Position numbers and translations under genes: made by a program. From Hyperoodon ampullatus (Eukaryota > Chordata > Mammalia > Artiodactyla > Ziphiidae), in the NCBI GenBank assembly GCA_949752795.1, contig OX457057.1, positions 103,319,513 through 103,383,512 of the forward strand: 64,000 nucleotides of DNA, read 5' to 3'. The notes below the pieces were generated by a model. The model had not been told where the DNA came from. It saw only the letters and a program-made list of their open reading frames with translations, and did not search any database. Positions 1 through 39,500 of this stretch are shown in pieces. Numbering within the stretch: position 1 is the first letter of the stretch; the number at the start of each line of letters is the position of its first letter.

Positions 1-25778
<25,778 letters not shown>

Positions 25779-28031
25779 AAGTTCTATATTTGTGGCTTTA
25801 TTAAAAAAAAAAAAGAATATATAGAGAGATATATATGTATACCAGAGGGGCATCTTTGTTTTTATTATTCTTCATTGCTGACTGAACTGGCAGATGAGAG
25901 ACCAGGGTCCTTTGACCATCTGCACTTTATTTGGAAGGAAGCAGAAGATGTCCATCCTGGAAAAAAGTGACTGATGACATCTGACTTGGGGATGGGATGT
26001 CTCGAGAAGCCGTTCCCTGGCGTTTCTGTGACAGCTGCAAACCAAAGCGGAGCTGGAGGTTCTTGGGAACCTCGCCTTACGACTCGTCCCTGCCTTTCGT
26101 CCAGCACCCAGCCCTGCCCTGGCTTCTGGCCATCCCACTCGTGGGCCTCTGGGGACACGTCTTTGTCCTGTTTCAGGGAACCAGACAGGACATGTGCACA
26201 CGTGTTTGTAAACATCCGGCGCCACGGGCTGTTCACGAAACGCCTGCCTTCATCTTTGTTCTCTGTTGCCTTAGGTTCTGCAGAGAAAGATCGCAGTGAC
26301 AAACGTGCACTGTCAGTTTACAGCTCTTAATGATTTTATTTTTTTCCCCAAAGAGAGAATCTGCCTGCCCCGGTTTTGACCTGCTTGCCTACCAGCTTGA
26401 GCAGGTAGCCCTTTCCTAACCCAGTGATGGCCTACCTGACCCCACTGCATCCCTCCCTCACCCCCCCAAAACACACCACACCCTACCTGGCTGGCAGCCC
26501 CGGCCAGGGAGCCCAGCCTTCAGAGCCGCCCAGAACCTGGCTCTTCACGTGTGCCCTCGGGCTCCATGCACGGCCTCAGGTCCGCCCCACGGATTGTTTG
26601 TTTACGTAGGGAAGGGTGAAGTACCCCCCAGGTAGGTCCCAGGGAGGGCATGCCAGCTAGGATGTCCCTTTCAGGCTGCGGCAGGAGCCCCTCCCCCCAC
26701 TGCTCCACACCCACCAGGGGGAGACCCACGCTGTGACTCAGGGACTGGCAAGTTCAGCTCGGAGCCTCCATCTCCCGGGAGATACGTCCCCACAGCTCCA
26801 TAGCAAGCTGTCCTGCCAAGGGACAGCTGCGGCGTCCAGCCCCTGACTTCTGACCACCATCACTGTGTGCTCATCACCTCCGCCCCTTACTACCTGGGCA
26901 GGGGCTCCTTTAGGCCCTGGTGCTAAATCACTTGTAGTTGGCAGTAAAGTGAGGAGAGGGAATGGGCAAGCTGCAGCATTTGGGGAAAGGAAAGTAGGGA
27001 GCCGAGCTTGTGATCCAGAATGAGGCCGGCCTGGTCTGTTTCTTAGATGGTTCCAGTGGGCTTGCCTGGGCCCGGGCCCAGGGGAGCAGCCGGGCCGGGT
27101 GAGTGGAGGCGCCAACGGACAGAGCCCTGCAGCGGGCTTCAGTTCCTCCATCTGCCTTCCTGTATCCACGGCAAACCTTTGCAAAGTGTTCACTCTCGCT
27201 TTTCCCCAGTGTTTAGGGTAACCAGTCACCTTGCTATAGCCATGGATGACACTGTCAAATGCTCTTTGCGTATGTGTTCGCATGTACCCTTTCTGGTTTA
27301 TGCATTCCACAAGTGGTGCAGTGTTTGTTATTACTGTCTTAAACCAAAATTGGCTTTCGATATTTGTCACACACCTGTACCTGAAGAAGTAAACAGCATT
27401 CTTGAATCCACAGCCTTCAGGTCAACAAGAAGATGTGTTGGAAAAGCAGGAAGGAGAAACCATGGTGTGGAGCCAAGACATACTATTTAACTACATGGTT
27501 TCCGTTTATGAAAAACACATACCATGTAACCATGGTGCTTTTGTTCTTCTTAGTTTTGCCTTTAGGTCCCTTCAAGCTGGACATTCCTTTTGATAATGTC
27601 TTTCTCAGGAATATATTTTGGGAGACTGGGCAAGGGATGGTGAATGTATAAGAGACTTTGGCTGCATAAAGGTTATACTGTCCCAGACTAAATGTATCAG
27701 AGGCTGCTGCATCAGAAACCCAGCAATAGAAGTGCCATACATGTATATTCATATGGGTAACAATGACACTATCCATCAACATTCTAAAAAACTGTGCTTA
27801 CAACCCTGTCCTCAATTACCAGTCCAGAAGGGGTTAAGTTGGATTCATGGCTTTGGTGCCTGCCTTCCCAGCAGGGTGAAGAAAGGTTTAAATTAAGGAA
27901 TTTCTTTCCTCTCTCTCCCAGTCTTTGCATAGGAGAATGTCAGACTTTGTGAAATTATTGTTTCTGTTTTAAATTGAATATTGATTTTTTTACACTGACT
28001 TTGTATTGAGTCCTTTTCCAAAGAACAACGT

Positions 28032-28037
28032 AATAAA
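28032..28037 (+). terminator. VANGL1: Candidate proximal poly(A) signal of VANGL1
   Basis: AATAAA lies about 2.25 kb after the stop codon, within acgtaataaaatgcagg, and is followed by T-rich sequence. It would give a short 3' UTR isoform. Confidence 0.5.
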
Positions 28038-30024
28038 ATGCAGGATCTTTGTATCAAGCCTTTGCACTTGCAAACTCTTAATAGCTTGAGTTACTGGTGC
28101 AGTGGGAACAATGTAAATGGCATTTTTTTTTAAATGTAAGTTTTCAGAAAAGCTGTATCATACAAGTGAACACAGTCCTTTTCAGTTCTTGCAGTCAATA
28201 AGCTCTTCTTTTGAAAAGGAGTGAACTGTGCCCTGGGCTAGTAGAATTAGAAGATAAGTTCACATTAGAGGATACAAGATTTTGTTTGCCTGAAATCTTT
28301 ATAGATTTTCTATAACTTTCAACCTGTTATTAAAATGTGAACGTTAAACAGTAAGGAGTAGAAAAACTTAATGAGGAGTATATGTCTGAGGTCGTTCTCT
28401 TCCCTGGTGATGTTTTAACCAGTAGATAGTTTCTGTTCTTAAGTGTGTGCTTTTGAAGATAATGACATTTTTAATCGTCCATGAACTAAACATTGAAGTC
28501 TGCATTCTTAGAGCTGGAAGGGGTTTTAAGGTTTTGTGATTGATCCATCCTTTGCATTATCAGTTAAGTTAAAACGTGTAATAGTTTTGCGAAAGTTTTT
28601 AAAGTAGGCCCTAGAGAAAATGCTTGACCATTTTTTACCCAGCTGTCATCATCTCCCTTCCTTCCTCTCTGTCCTCTGTCTATGCACAGGACAAATTCCG
28701 TACAGCCAATGGATAGAGGAAAGTGGCCGTAGTGTGTGTGTGTGTGTGTGTGTTGTGCTGCGGCTCATTGCCAGAGCTCGGGCCTCCTTTGCAGTGGGGA
28801 GACTGTGGCTGTTCGGATGTGTGTTGGGTGGGCATGAGATGCTCCGCTGTCTTCACCATAGTTGGTGGTAGTCGAGTACTCTCTTTCTTGTGTCTCCTGG
28901 TCGCTTTGGTGTGCATGTATATAGATAAGGCTGTAGCCCTGTGGGAAGCCACGAGCCTGTTAGGCTGACAGAAACTGATGACCCTGCCCTCCTTACTTTC
29001 TCCCAGGAGAGTGAGAGTAGCAGCGGCCCAGTGAAATCAGCAAAATCAAGTCCTTGGTTTACTCTCATCTGTGTGAACCCTGCTGTGGAAGGCTCCCTAC
29101 ACTGGGACACATTATTTGTTTGTGGGTGTGTGTTTCTATATATGTGAGCATTTCTCTGAGTGTAATTACCAGATGGACGGCATGTTTATGTTAGCCATCT
29201 GAACATCTGTGTTATCTGTAACAGATGGGTACACAAATAACTTGTGGATGTGTTTATATAGATGAGTGTGTGAAAGTACATGTGTTTCTACATATGTGCT
29301 GTGTTTCAGAGATATCCTAACAGCACCCATCTTCTGGGAGCTTACTCTAAAGCCAGATACTTCTCCCTCCCCTCCTTTACTCCTTCCCCTAGGTTACACT
29401 GGCTTCTCCCCAGGAGTAAATGGCTTTAGCACAGCAGTGTCTTATGGAGAGCCTGCTGTCCTGTAGGCAAGTCCATTAGACTTTCTTGCCTCAGGACTTT
29501 ATGACCTGAAAACAGCAAGAAACAAAGAAAGAAAAGTCAAGCTCCATGATAATGACTGCTCCAACTTCACTACCCTGGAAGCCTTACCATAGATTTCTCA
29601 ATATAACTTAAAAATTGAGCTTCATTTTTAAAAAAATATTGATTACTAAAAGCAGCACAGAAATGGTGCCATAATATTCAAATAGTCCAGCAGACACCCT
29701 GCAATTGTAAAGCGATGTAAGTATTTCTGGGTAGTGTTTGTGCTTTGTGAGTCTTGTTTTACAAAAAATAAATCACTACTGTGAATTTACTGCTATGTAA
29801 CCTTGTGGTCATAAGCCATTATAAATAAAATATGAGTTATTCTTAAGCCCATAGCACAGTTTTTGAATGGTATTCAGTGCAGTAGTGAATAAGGTACCTT
29901 AGACACTACGTTGAAATCTACATATTGAGCTTTAACCAAGTGGATGCCCAGAAAATTAGATTTGGGGTCACATTTTTGACAAAATATATTTTGGTCAAAG
30001 AAGGAAGAGAAGGGTAATATGTAT

Positions 30025-30215
30025 CTATCAGGTATCGTATGTTAGGCGTTGTCTTAAAATGTGAATTCCTTTAAGGTAGGTGTTAATCTGAATTTTACAG
30101 GTAAGAAGAGGGATGATCAGAGAGGGAGGAACTTGCTTAAAATCTCATGGCTAATAAATGAAATTTCAAATCTAATGTTTGATTCCAATCCCTCGGTCAC
30201 TGTACCTTGAAGTAT
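30025..30215 (-). repeat. MIR SINE relic
   Basis: The run tttaaggtaggtgttaatct, tttacaggtaagaagaggga and tgattccaatccctcggtca is reverse MIR. Confidence 0.65.
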
Positions 30216-32577
30216 TACCTAAATAATTTGGCATTTTCTGGATGTGGAGGACAGACCTGAGGATACTTAACCTTGAATCAAAACCTGGGATTGGGGGTTC
30301 GTTGGAGGTGGAATCACATCTGTTCTTTGACCTCGGGTTTGCACCAGAGCTGTGGCTCCAGGGAAAGCTGCTCCGCCGTGCTGGCAGATTTCTCAGGAAT
30401 TTTGCTGGAAAGAACTTGAGAATCCTCCTTCCCTTAGGAGAACCAGCCCTGCTAGCGCTGCACCTGCTGGGGGACTCAGGTGCTATTGTTGTGGCAGCCA
30501 CCCTTGGCTTCTGCCCCTCTCCCCCTCCACTCCCACCCTGCTGGCTTGGGCAGGTGTGCACCTTGGGGAGGTGTGCAGGGGCTGACCTGGCCGCCTTCTG
30601 ATCTGAGGAGGCCTCTTCCTGGTGCTTTGTCAACATTATGCCCCAACAGCTTCCACTGGTTGGGGTGGGAGAGGGACTGCCTGCAGCCCAGCCTAGGGAG
30701 ATTTGGGACTGGAGCCCCTGGCCTCCATCCTTGATTTCATGTTCTCAGCAAGCACTTTGCATCCCACTATTTTCCCCACATTTGCCCTCTAGAGTTTTAA
30801 TCACTAGACATAAAACAGGACTCTGAGCACACTGTTTCTCTCTATTCCAAAGTCTTGAGGTTTTGGTTTAGTTGTGCATAAACTACCTTCTCTCCTGCTG
30901 TTTGCTTTCAGTAGAGGATAGGAAAGGAAAGAGGACACACCTCTCAGCATTGCTGCTTATTAGGAACGAGTAGGACACATTTTCAGAGGGTAAATAGGGA
31001 ACGTATAACTACTGAATAAAATTAGATTTTAGTACTCTGTGTCCCTTTTACCAGGCCTGTCCCATTTCTACTTAGATAACCCAATTTGTTTTGATTCACC
31101 TGTAACATAAATCTCTTCAATGGGTTGTTTTAGTCTCCCCAACACAACAACAGATTTCTGACACCTGAAGCAGCACAGTGAAATGTTACTCCCAATATGG
31201 CGCCAGGAATCTACAATTGATATGTCTCTCAGCTTGAAAACATCAGTGTTTTGTCCTTGTTTTAGTGGGATAAAAACACTCTTAAGCCTTGGGGACAAAT
31301 GTGACCAATTCCCAGGCTTTTATCTTGAGTGTCTTTGGCACTTCTTTTGGCACTGAAATAATACTTGGATAAAAATATTTGAATGTGCAGTGTCTGGTTT
31401 TGTATTTGCTTGTATTTATCTGAGCTTTCCCTTGTGCACGTGAGCTTTCATTCTGAAGGAGGTCATCCTTTAGGAGTTTTTAAACCCCCAAAAGCCCTCA
31501 CCTTGGGAAAGCTTCATGTCTGAGGCCAGAGACTCTTGCTCAGGGAATTAGTAGTAGGACCCGGGCATCTGATCTGCAGGTGTCAAGTCTAGTTCAATTC
31601 ATGTTGTAGGGAATTTAAACAGTTATACACCATCACCATTCCAGGGGCCAGGTGGAGAGAGGTGGCGGTTGCTTTCCATTTGCCAGCGCCCCTCAGTTAC
31701 AGAAATAATGGAATATTCACTTAGTGTTGATCATCATTCTAAAAAAAAATCCAAACTTTTTGCTGATAAGTCCTTATTTTTATAATGGATTCACAGTAGG
31801 CTTTAACTAAATAGCAAAGTCCTCTGGGACTCCTAAATTATGACATGTTTAACAAAATTTGATTTCCAAGCAGTTGTTTATGACAACTATTGCATAGCGT
31901 GCAGGACACCAGCCAGGATGAGGGCAGTGGTGGATACTGGCTCACTGGGGTGGTGAATTAACTCATGTTGTGATGACCACTTCCTCAACAAAGATGCTTG
32001 GGAGAAGACCAGAGAGGCTGGGGCCAGGTCTTACTCAAGGGAAGTTTATTTGACCATCACTTTTGTGTTGAAAGGACTTTACATTTCTGGATTTAGAATC
32101 CAGTATCAACCCAGCAACTTCAGTGACAAAACCATCTGTCTATCTGATGGGGCCATAACTGTTTGTGCAAAGATGTGGCCAGGGGTCTTTTTCATTCTCC
32201 CTTATTAGTTAATACTGCACTTTGTAACCAGAAGGGAAGTTTTTCTGGTTAGCAAAATGCACAATCACTAGATATGTATGACAAAGTCTGAGTGTGACTT
32301 CCTGCACAAACTAGGTGGTGGGCTCTATTGAGACATTGCAAACATGTGAATGAATGAATTACACTACCAGCAACCATCTGCCCAAGTACATTTACGTATA
32401 TTCATAAGATGTATGCAGTGAAACCTCTTTTCATTGTAACATCAGTAACAATGTTAGAGTCTATGAGGGGCATAGTGTACCTGGCATCCAAGTTATTTTG
32501 TTCTCTTTTGGGTCCCCCATTCCAATTAATTGTAAAACATTTTACATGTTACATTTTTTATACTGTAAAACTCGGAA

Positions 32578-32583
32578 AATAAA
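32578..32583 (+). terminator. VANGL1: Candidate distal poly(A) signal of VANGL1
   Basis: AATAAA in ggaaaataaaatgaaatccc is followed by T-rich ttttgttacttttttttcat. It is the last strong signal before the L1 fragment at 32640, about 6.8 kb after the stop. Confidence 0.45.
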
Positions 32584-32639
32584 ATGAAATCCCAAATTAC
32601 ATTTTGTTACTTTTTTTTCATGTGATTACTTCAATCTAA

Positions 32640-32905
32640 AAAGTTTTATTTTATTTATTTTTTTATTGAGGTATAGTTGATGTACAATGTTGTGTTAGTT
32701 TCAGGTATACAGCAAAGTGATTCAGTTATACATGTATATATTTTTTTCAGGTTATTTTCCCTTATATGTTAGTACGTAATACTGAGTATAGTGCCCTGTG
32801 CTATATAGTAGGTCCTTGTTGGCTATCTATATATTTCATATATAGTAGTGTATATATGTTAATCCCAAACTCCTAATTTATCCCTCCCCCCTTCCCCTTT
32901 GGTAA
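32640..32905 (-). mobile_element. L1 3'-end fragment
   Basis: The run attgaggtatagttgatgta, cagcaaagtgattcagttat, gccctgtgctatatagtagg and aatcccaaactcctaattta is a 5'-truncated reverse L1 3' end, homologous to 20165-20450. Confidence 0.75.
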
Positions 32906-34648
32906 TCATAAGTGTTTTCTACTTTTTAAGGAACATTTTCACTCTTGAATAATTTTGATACCCTCTTAAATATAACCTGTCAAGTTTCTCTGAAAACCAA
33001 GATAATTGTAATGATAGATTGAACAGGAAAGTGGAATTGCCATTGTAAGAAAAACTACAGGTTGCAATCATTTTATGGTCAAGAGAATGTTTTAAATGAA
33101 TAGATTACTGAAAATTCAATTCTTAGGCTCTAAAACTTGGAGGTGAAACAGGCCTTCTGAGTAAATCAGCAAGTGAAAAAAGATCTTTGAGTCAAGTAAG
33201 GAGGAAAGAAAATGTCAGACCCTGGAACTGTGAGGAGGGTGAATGAATGTTGGATTGTTTTTGCAAATGGCTTGCTAATTAAATTTAAATTATTGACTTA
33301 TTTTCGATAGGTCTCTTTAAAGGGAACTTGATTATTTGACAAAGAAATATTGGAGCTTGCCTTCTGCTACTCTCAGCTATCCTTACTGAATGCTGGTAGC
33401 ACACAGTCAGATTCTTACCTGTTGCATGGATAAAGATCAGAGAAAGTAATTGATTTGATGATATTCATTGTATAGATTATTGACAAACTCTATTTCTCTG
33501 GGCCAAGATGGGCACAATTTACACCTGCACAAGCAAAACCTACTAGAGAAAAGATTAAAAGTGTATGCAAACATAAACCAAAGACTTCTCTTTTTCATTC
33601 ATTACCCATAATACAGATATAGAATTTTGGAAGAGGTTCGAGAATGTCAGATGATAAACTGAGATTATGGAAGTGGAGTGAGGGGTATCAGGATGGCATC
33701 AGCTACAGCCACTGCCTGCTTGCCCAGTGCCAGAGACAAGACCCACCAGTAGTAGTGTGGGAATGGGCAGTATCTCTGCACAAGAGAGACTTGGTAATTC
33801 CCTATTGGTGTCATGCAGCATCTTCTAGTTATGCAGGCTGATGCTGACGTGGAAAATCAAAACTGTATTTGCCTTCTGGATGTGTTCTCTGTATTTACAT
33901 CTGAACGTGTTTCTGCAGTTCTGAGAATTCATAATGTCTCAGACAAAATGATGATGCATATGTAGAACAGACACGGGGGCTTTAAACATGTTTCCTTGCT
34001 CAACTCTCCCATCTTACCCACTCAGTTTTGCCTTCTGTGATCCACATGTGGTAACGAGGTTTATGGGTCCATTGACTGAATATTGGAATGAGTGAATGAA
34101 TGAATGAGAACGTGGCAGCACACTCAATGCTAAAACTACTGGGTGTTACCTAATCATCTGTGACTAGGGTGATCATTAAGAATACTGGTCATCACTGCTC
34201 CAAAGAGTTCTGATCAATGAAATACCAGGTTAATTTGAAAAAGGTCCTTAATTCACCTTGCAACCATTTGGGTCTGCAGGTGCATTAAAATAAATGCATG
34301 GACACTTAGGTGGCTGTGGTCATTCCATGCCCAGAGAATGGGGCCTGGGACCTCTGCTATCATCCCCATGCTGCTTTGCTTCCCATCATGATGGCTATAT
34401 TGCTGGGGGATTTTGCTAACCTGAGGAAAGAGAACATCCCCCATTGGAAACCTTCTTATTGAGCCAAGGAGACAGTCTTCCTATTTCTTCAGCAATTGGC
34501 TATCCTCAGCAAACCTGAACAGATGACACTGTGTTGCCAAAAACTTCTTGGGATAAGATAGACTTTCGAGTATCAATAGCACATTTTAATGGTGCTAATA
34601 GTTGTTAAATTAGCTTTACATTGGGGTTTAGAGAATATTTAGTCAAAC
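32906..34648. other. Intergenic stretch without recognised feature
   Basis: This lies between the VANGL1 end and the L1 insertion. The 33.6-34.6 kb part may be very old repeat, but I cannot assign it. The largest open frames here are about 65 codons and look random. Confidence 0.4.
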
Positions 34649-35487
34649 AAGATTAAGTACCAAGATCACTGAGACTGGTTCAAGATGGCAGAGTAGAAGG
34701 ATGTGCTCTCACTCTCTTGCAAGGACACCAGAATCACAACTAACTGCTGAACAATCATCGACAGGAGGACACTGGAACTCACCAAAATGATACCCCACAT
34801 CCAAAGACAAAGGAGAAGCCACAGTGAGATGGTATGAGGGGTGCAATCACAATAAAATCAAATCGCATAACTGCTGGGTGGGTGACTCACAACCTGGAGA
34901 ACACTTATACCACAGAAGTCCACCCACTGGAGTGAAGGTTCGGAGCCCCACGTCAGTCTTCCCAATCTGGGGGTCTGGCAATGGGAGGAGGAATTCCTAG
35001 AGAATCAGACTTTGAAAGCTAGTGGGATTTGTTTGCAGGACTTTGACAGGACTGGGGGAAACAGACACTCCACTATTGGAGGGCACACACAAAGTAGTGT
35101 GCACATCAGAACCCAGGGGGAAAGAGCAGTGACCCCATAGGAGACTAAACCAGACCTACGTGCTATTGTTGGAGGGTCTCCTGCAGAAGTGGGGGGTGGC
35201 TGTGTCTCACTGTGAGGTCAAGGACACTGGCAGCAGAAGTTCTGGGAAGTACTCCTTGGCATGAGCCCTCCCAGAGTACGCCATTAGCCTCACCAAAGAG
35301 CCAGGTAGGCTCCAGTGCTGGGTCGCCTCAGGGCAAACAACCAACAGGGAGGGAACCCAGCCCCACCCGTCAGCAGACAAGCAGATTAAAGTTTTACTGA
35401 GCTCTGCCCACCAAAGCAACAGCCAGCACTACCCACCACCAGTCCCTCCCATCAGGAAACTTGCACAAGCATCTTAGATAACCTCAT

Positions 35488-35501
35488 CCACCAGGGGGCA
35501 G
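35488..35501 (+). promoter_or_regulatory. CTCF-like motif within L1 5' region
   Basis: CCACCAGGGGGCAG fits the CTCF core consensus CCASYAGRKGGCRS at every position. It sits about 75 bases before ORF1 in the L1 5' region. Binding is not shown. Confidence 0.4.
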
Positions 35502-35574
35502 ACAGCAGAAACAAGAAGAACTACAATCCTGCAGCCTGTGAAACGAAAACCACATTCACAGAAAGACAGACAAA

Positions 35575-36478
35575 ATGAAAAGGCAGACAACTATGTACCA
35601 GATGAAGGAACAAGATAAAACCCCAGAAAAACAACTAAATGAAGTGGAGATAGGCAATCTTCCAGAAAAAAAATTCAGAATGATGATAGTGAAGATGATC
35701 CAGGACCTCGGAAAAAGAATGGAGGCAAAGATTGAGAAGATGCAAGAAATGTTTAACAAAGATCTAGAAGAATTAAAGAACAAACAAACAGAGATGAACA
35801 ACACAATAACTGAAATGAAAACTACACCAGAAGGAATCAATAGCAGAATATCTGACGCAGAACAACGGATAAGTGACCTAGAAGACAGAATGGTGGGATT
35901 CACTGCTGTGGAACACAATAAAGAAAAAAGAATGAAAAGAAATGAAGACAGCCTAAGAGACCTCTGGGACAACATTAAACACAACAACATTCACATTATA
36001 TGGGTCCCAGAAGGAGAAGAGAGAGAGAAAGCACCCGAGAAAATATTTGAAGAGACTATAGTCGAAAACTTCCTTAACATGGGAAAGGAAATAGTCACCC
36101 AAGTCCAGGAAGTGCAGAGTCCTATACAGGATAAACCCAAGGAGAAACACGCTGAGACACATAGTAATCAAATTGGCAAAAATTAAAGACAAAGACAAAT
36201 TATTGAAAGCAGCAACAGAAAAACAACAAATAACATACAAGGGAACTCCCATAAGGTTAACAGCTGATTTCTCAGCAGAAACGCTACAAGCCAGAAGGGA
36301 GTGGCATGAAATACTTAAAGTGATGAAAGGGAAGAACCTACAACCAAGATTACTCTGTCCAGCAAGGATCTCATTCAGATTCTATGGAGAAATCAAAAGC
36401 TTTACAGACAAGCAAAAGCTAAGAGAATTCAGCACCACCAAACCAGCTCTACAACAAATGCTAAAGGAACTTCTCTAA
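35575..36478 (+). pseudogene. L1 ORF1 (RNA-binding chaperone), frameshifted
   Basis: L1 ORF1p is the trimeric coiled-coil RNA-binding protein of the retrotransposon particle. Codons from 35575 encode a Lys/Glu-rich coiled-coil segment (for example FNKDLEELKNKQTEMNN), then the RRM-like part (NIHIIWVPEGEE). Near 36143-36150 a one-base indel moves the C-terminal domain (LTADFSAETLQARREW, ending QQMLKELL) into another frame ending at 36478. It would not give a full protein. Confidence 0.9.
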
Positions 36479-36536
36479 GTGGGAAATACAAGAGAAGAAA
36501 AGGACCTACAAAAACAAACCCAAAACAATTTAGAAA

Positions 36537-39500
36537 ATGGTCATAGGAACATACATATCGATAATTACCTTAAATGTGAATGGATTAAATGCTCCAACCA
36601 AAAGACACAGGCTTGCTGAATGGATACAAAAACAAGACTCATATATATGCTGTCTACAAGAGACCTACTTCAGACCTAGGGAAACATTCAGAATGAAAGT
36701 GAGGGGATGGAAAAAGATATTCCATGCAAATGGAAATCAAAAGAAAGCTGGAGTAGCAATACTCATATCAGATAAAATAGACTTTAAAATAAAGACTATT
36801 ACAAGAGACAAGGAAGGACACTACATAATGATCAAGGGATCAATCCAAGACGAAGATATAACAATTATAAATATATATGCACCCAACATAGGAGCACCTC
36901 AATACATAAGGCAAATGCTAACATGTATAAAAGAAGGAATCAACAGTAACTCAATAATAGTGGGGGAGTTTAACGCCTCACTTACACCAATAGACAGATC
37001 ATTCAGACAGAAAATTAATAAGGAAACACAGGCTTTAAATGACACAATAGACCAGATAGATTTGATTGATATTTATAGGACATTCCATCCAAAAACTGCA
37101 GATTACACTTTCTTCGAAGTGCGCGTGGAACATTCTCCAGGATAGATCACATCTTGGGTCACAAATCAAGCTTCAGTAAAATTAAGAAAATTGAAATCAT
37201 ATCAAGCATCTTTTCTGACCACAACGCTATGAGATTAGAAATCATTTACAGGGAAAAAATATAAAAAACACAAACACATGGAGGCTAAACAATACGTTAC
37301 TAAATAACCAAGAGATCACTGAAGAAATCAAAGAGGAAATCAAAAAATACCTAGAGGCAAATGACAATGAAAACACGACGATCCAAAACCTATGGGATGC
37401 AGCAAAAGCAGCTCTAAGAGGGAAGTTTAGAGCTATACAAGCCTACCTCAAGAAACAAGAAAAATCTCAAATAAACAATCTAACCTTACACCTGAAGGAA
37501 CTAGAGAAAGAAAAACAAACAAACCCAAAGTTAACAGAATGAAAGAAATCATAAAGATCAGAGCACAGATAAATGAAATAGAAACAAAGAAAACAATAGC
37601 AAAGATCAATAAAACTAAAAGCTGGTTCTTTGAGAAGATAAACAAAATTGATAAACCATTAGCCAGACTCATCAAGAAAAAGAGGGAGAGGACTCAAATC
37701 AATAAAATTAGAAATGAAAAGGAGAAGTTACAATGGACACTGCAGAAATACAAAGCATCCTAAGAGACTACCACAAGCAACTCTATGCCAATAAACTGGA
37801 CAACTTGGAAAAAATGGAAAAATTCTTAGAAAGGTATAAACTTCCAAGACTGAACCAAGAAGAAATAGAAAATATGAACAGACCAATCACAAGTAATGAA
37901 ATTGAAACTGTGATTAAACATCTTCCAACAAACAAAAGTCCAAGACCAGATGGCTTCACAGGTGAATTCTATCAACATTTAGAGAAGAGCTAGCACCCAT
38001 CCTTCTCAAACTCTTCCAAAAAATTGCAGAGGAAGGAACACTCCCAAGCACGTTCTATGAGGCCACCATCACCCTGATAGCAAAAGCAGACAAAGATACT
38101 ACAAAAAAAGAAAATTAAAGACCAATATCACTGATGAATTTAGATGCAAAAATCCTCAACAGAATAGTAGCAAACAGAATCCAACAACACATTAAAAGGA
38201 TCATACACCATGATCAAGTGGGATTTATCCCAGGGATGCAAGCATTCTTCCATATATGCAAATCAATCAATGTGATACACCATATTAACAAACTGAAGAA
38301 TAAAAACCATATGATCATCTCAATAGATGCAGAAAAAGCATTTGACAAAATTCAACACCTATTTATGATAAAAACTCTCCAGAAAGTGGACATAGAGGGA
38401 ACCTACTTCAACATAATAAAGGCCATATACAACAAACCAACAGCAAACATCATTCTAAATGGTGAAAAACTGAAAGCATTTCCTCTAAGATCAGGAGGAA
38501 GACAAGGATGTCCACTCTCACCACTATTATTCAACATAGTTTTGGAAGTCCTAGGCACGGCAATCAGAGAAGGAAAAGAAATAAAAGGAATACAAATTGG
38601 AAAAGAAGAAGTAAAACTGTCACTGCTTGCAGATGACATGATACTATACATAGAGGATCCCAAAGATGCCACCAGAAAACTACTAGAGCTAATCAATGAA
38701 TTTGGTAAAGTTGCAGGATACAAAATTAATGCACAGAAATCTCTTGCATTCCTATACACTAATGATGAAAAATCTGAAGGAGCAATTAAGGAAACACTCC
38801 CATTTTCCATTGCAACAAAAAGAATAAAATACCTAGGAATAAACCTTCCTAGGGAGACAAAAGACCTGTATGCAGAAAACTATAAGACACTGTTGAAAGA
38901 AGTTAAAGATGATACCAACAGATGGAGAGATATACCATGTTCTTGGATTGGAAGAATCAATATTGTGAAAATGACTATACTACCCAAAGCAATCTACAGA
39001 TTCAGTGCAATCCCTATCAAATTACCAATGGCATTTTTTTACAGAACTAGAACAAAAAATCTTAAAATTTGTATGGAGACAACAAAAGACCCCAAATCGC
39101 CAAAGCAGTCTTGAGGGAAAAAAAATAGAGCTGGAGGAATCAGACTCCCTGACTTCAGACAATACTACAAAGCTACAGTAATCAAGACAATATGGTACTG
39201 GCACAAAAACAGAAATATAGATCAATGGAATAGGACAGAAAGCCCAGAGATAAACCCAAGCACCTATGGTCAACTAATCTATGACAAAGAAGGCAAGGAT
39301 ATAAAACAGAGAAAAGACAGTCTCTTCAATAAGTGGTGCTGGGAAAACTGGACAGCTACATGTAAAAGAATGAAATTAGAACACTCCCGAACACCATACA
39401 CAAAAATAAACTCAAAATGGATTCAAGACCTAAATGTAAGACTAGACACTATAAAACTCTTAGAGGAAAACATAGGAAGAACACTGTTTGAGATAAATCA

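Larger units (their letters stand above)
25779..32600 (+). other. VANGL1: VANGL1 3' UTR (extent inferred)
   Basis: The sequence after the stop is low in repeats for about 6.8 kb, as expected of the long VANGL1 3' UTR, and contains several AATAAA signals. Transcript ends are inferred, not observed. The stretch holds a MIR at about 30025-30215 and a short TG run near 28733. No further coding exon is seen, so its open frames should be ignored. Confidence 0.55.
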
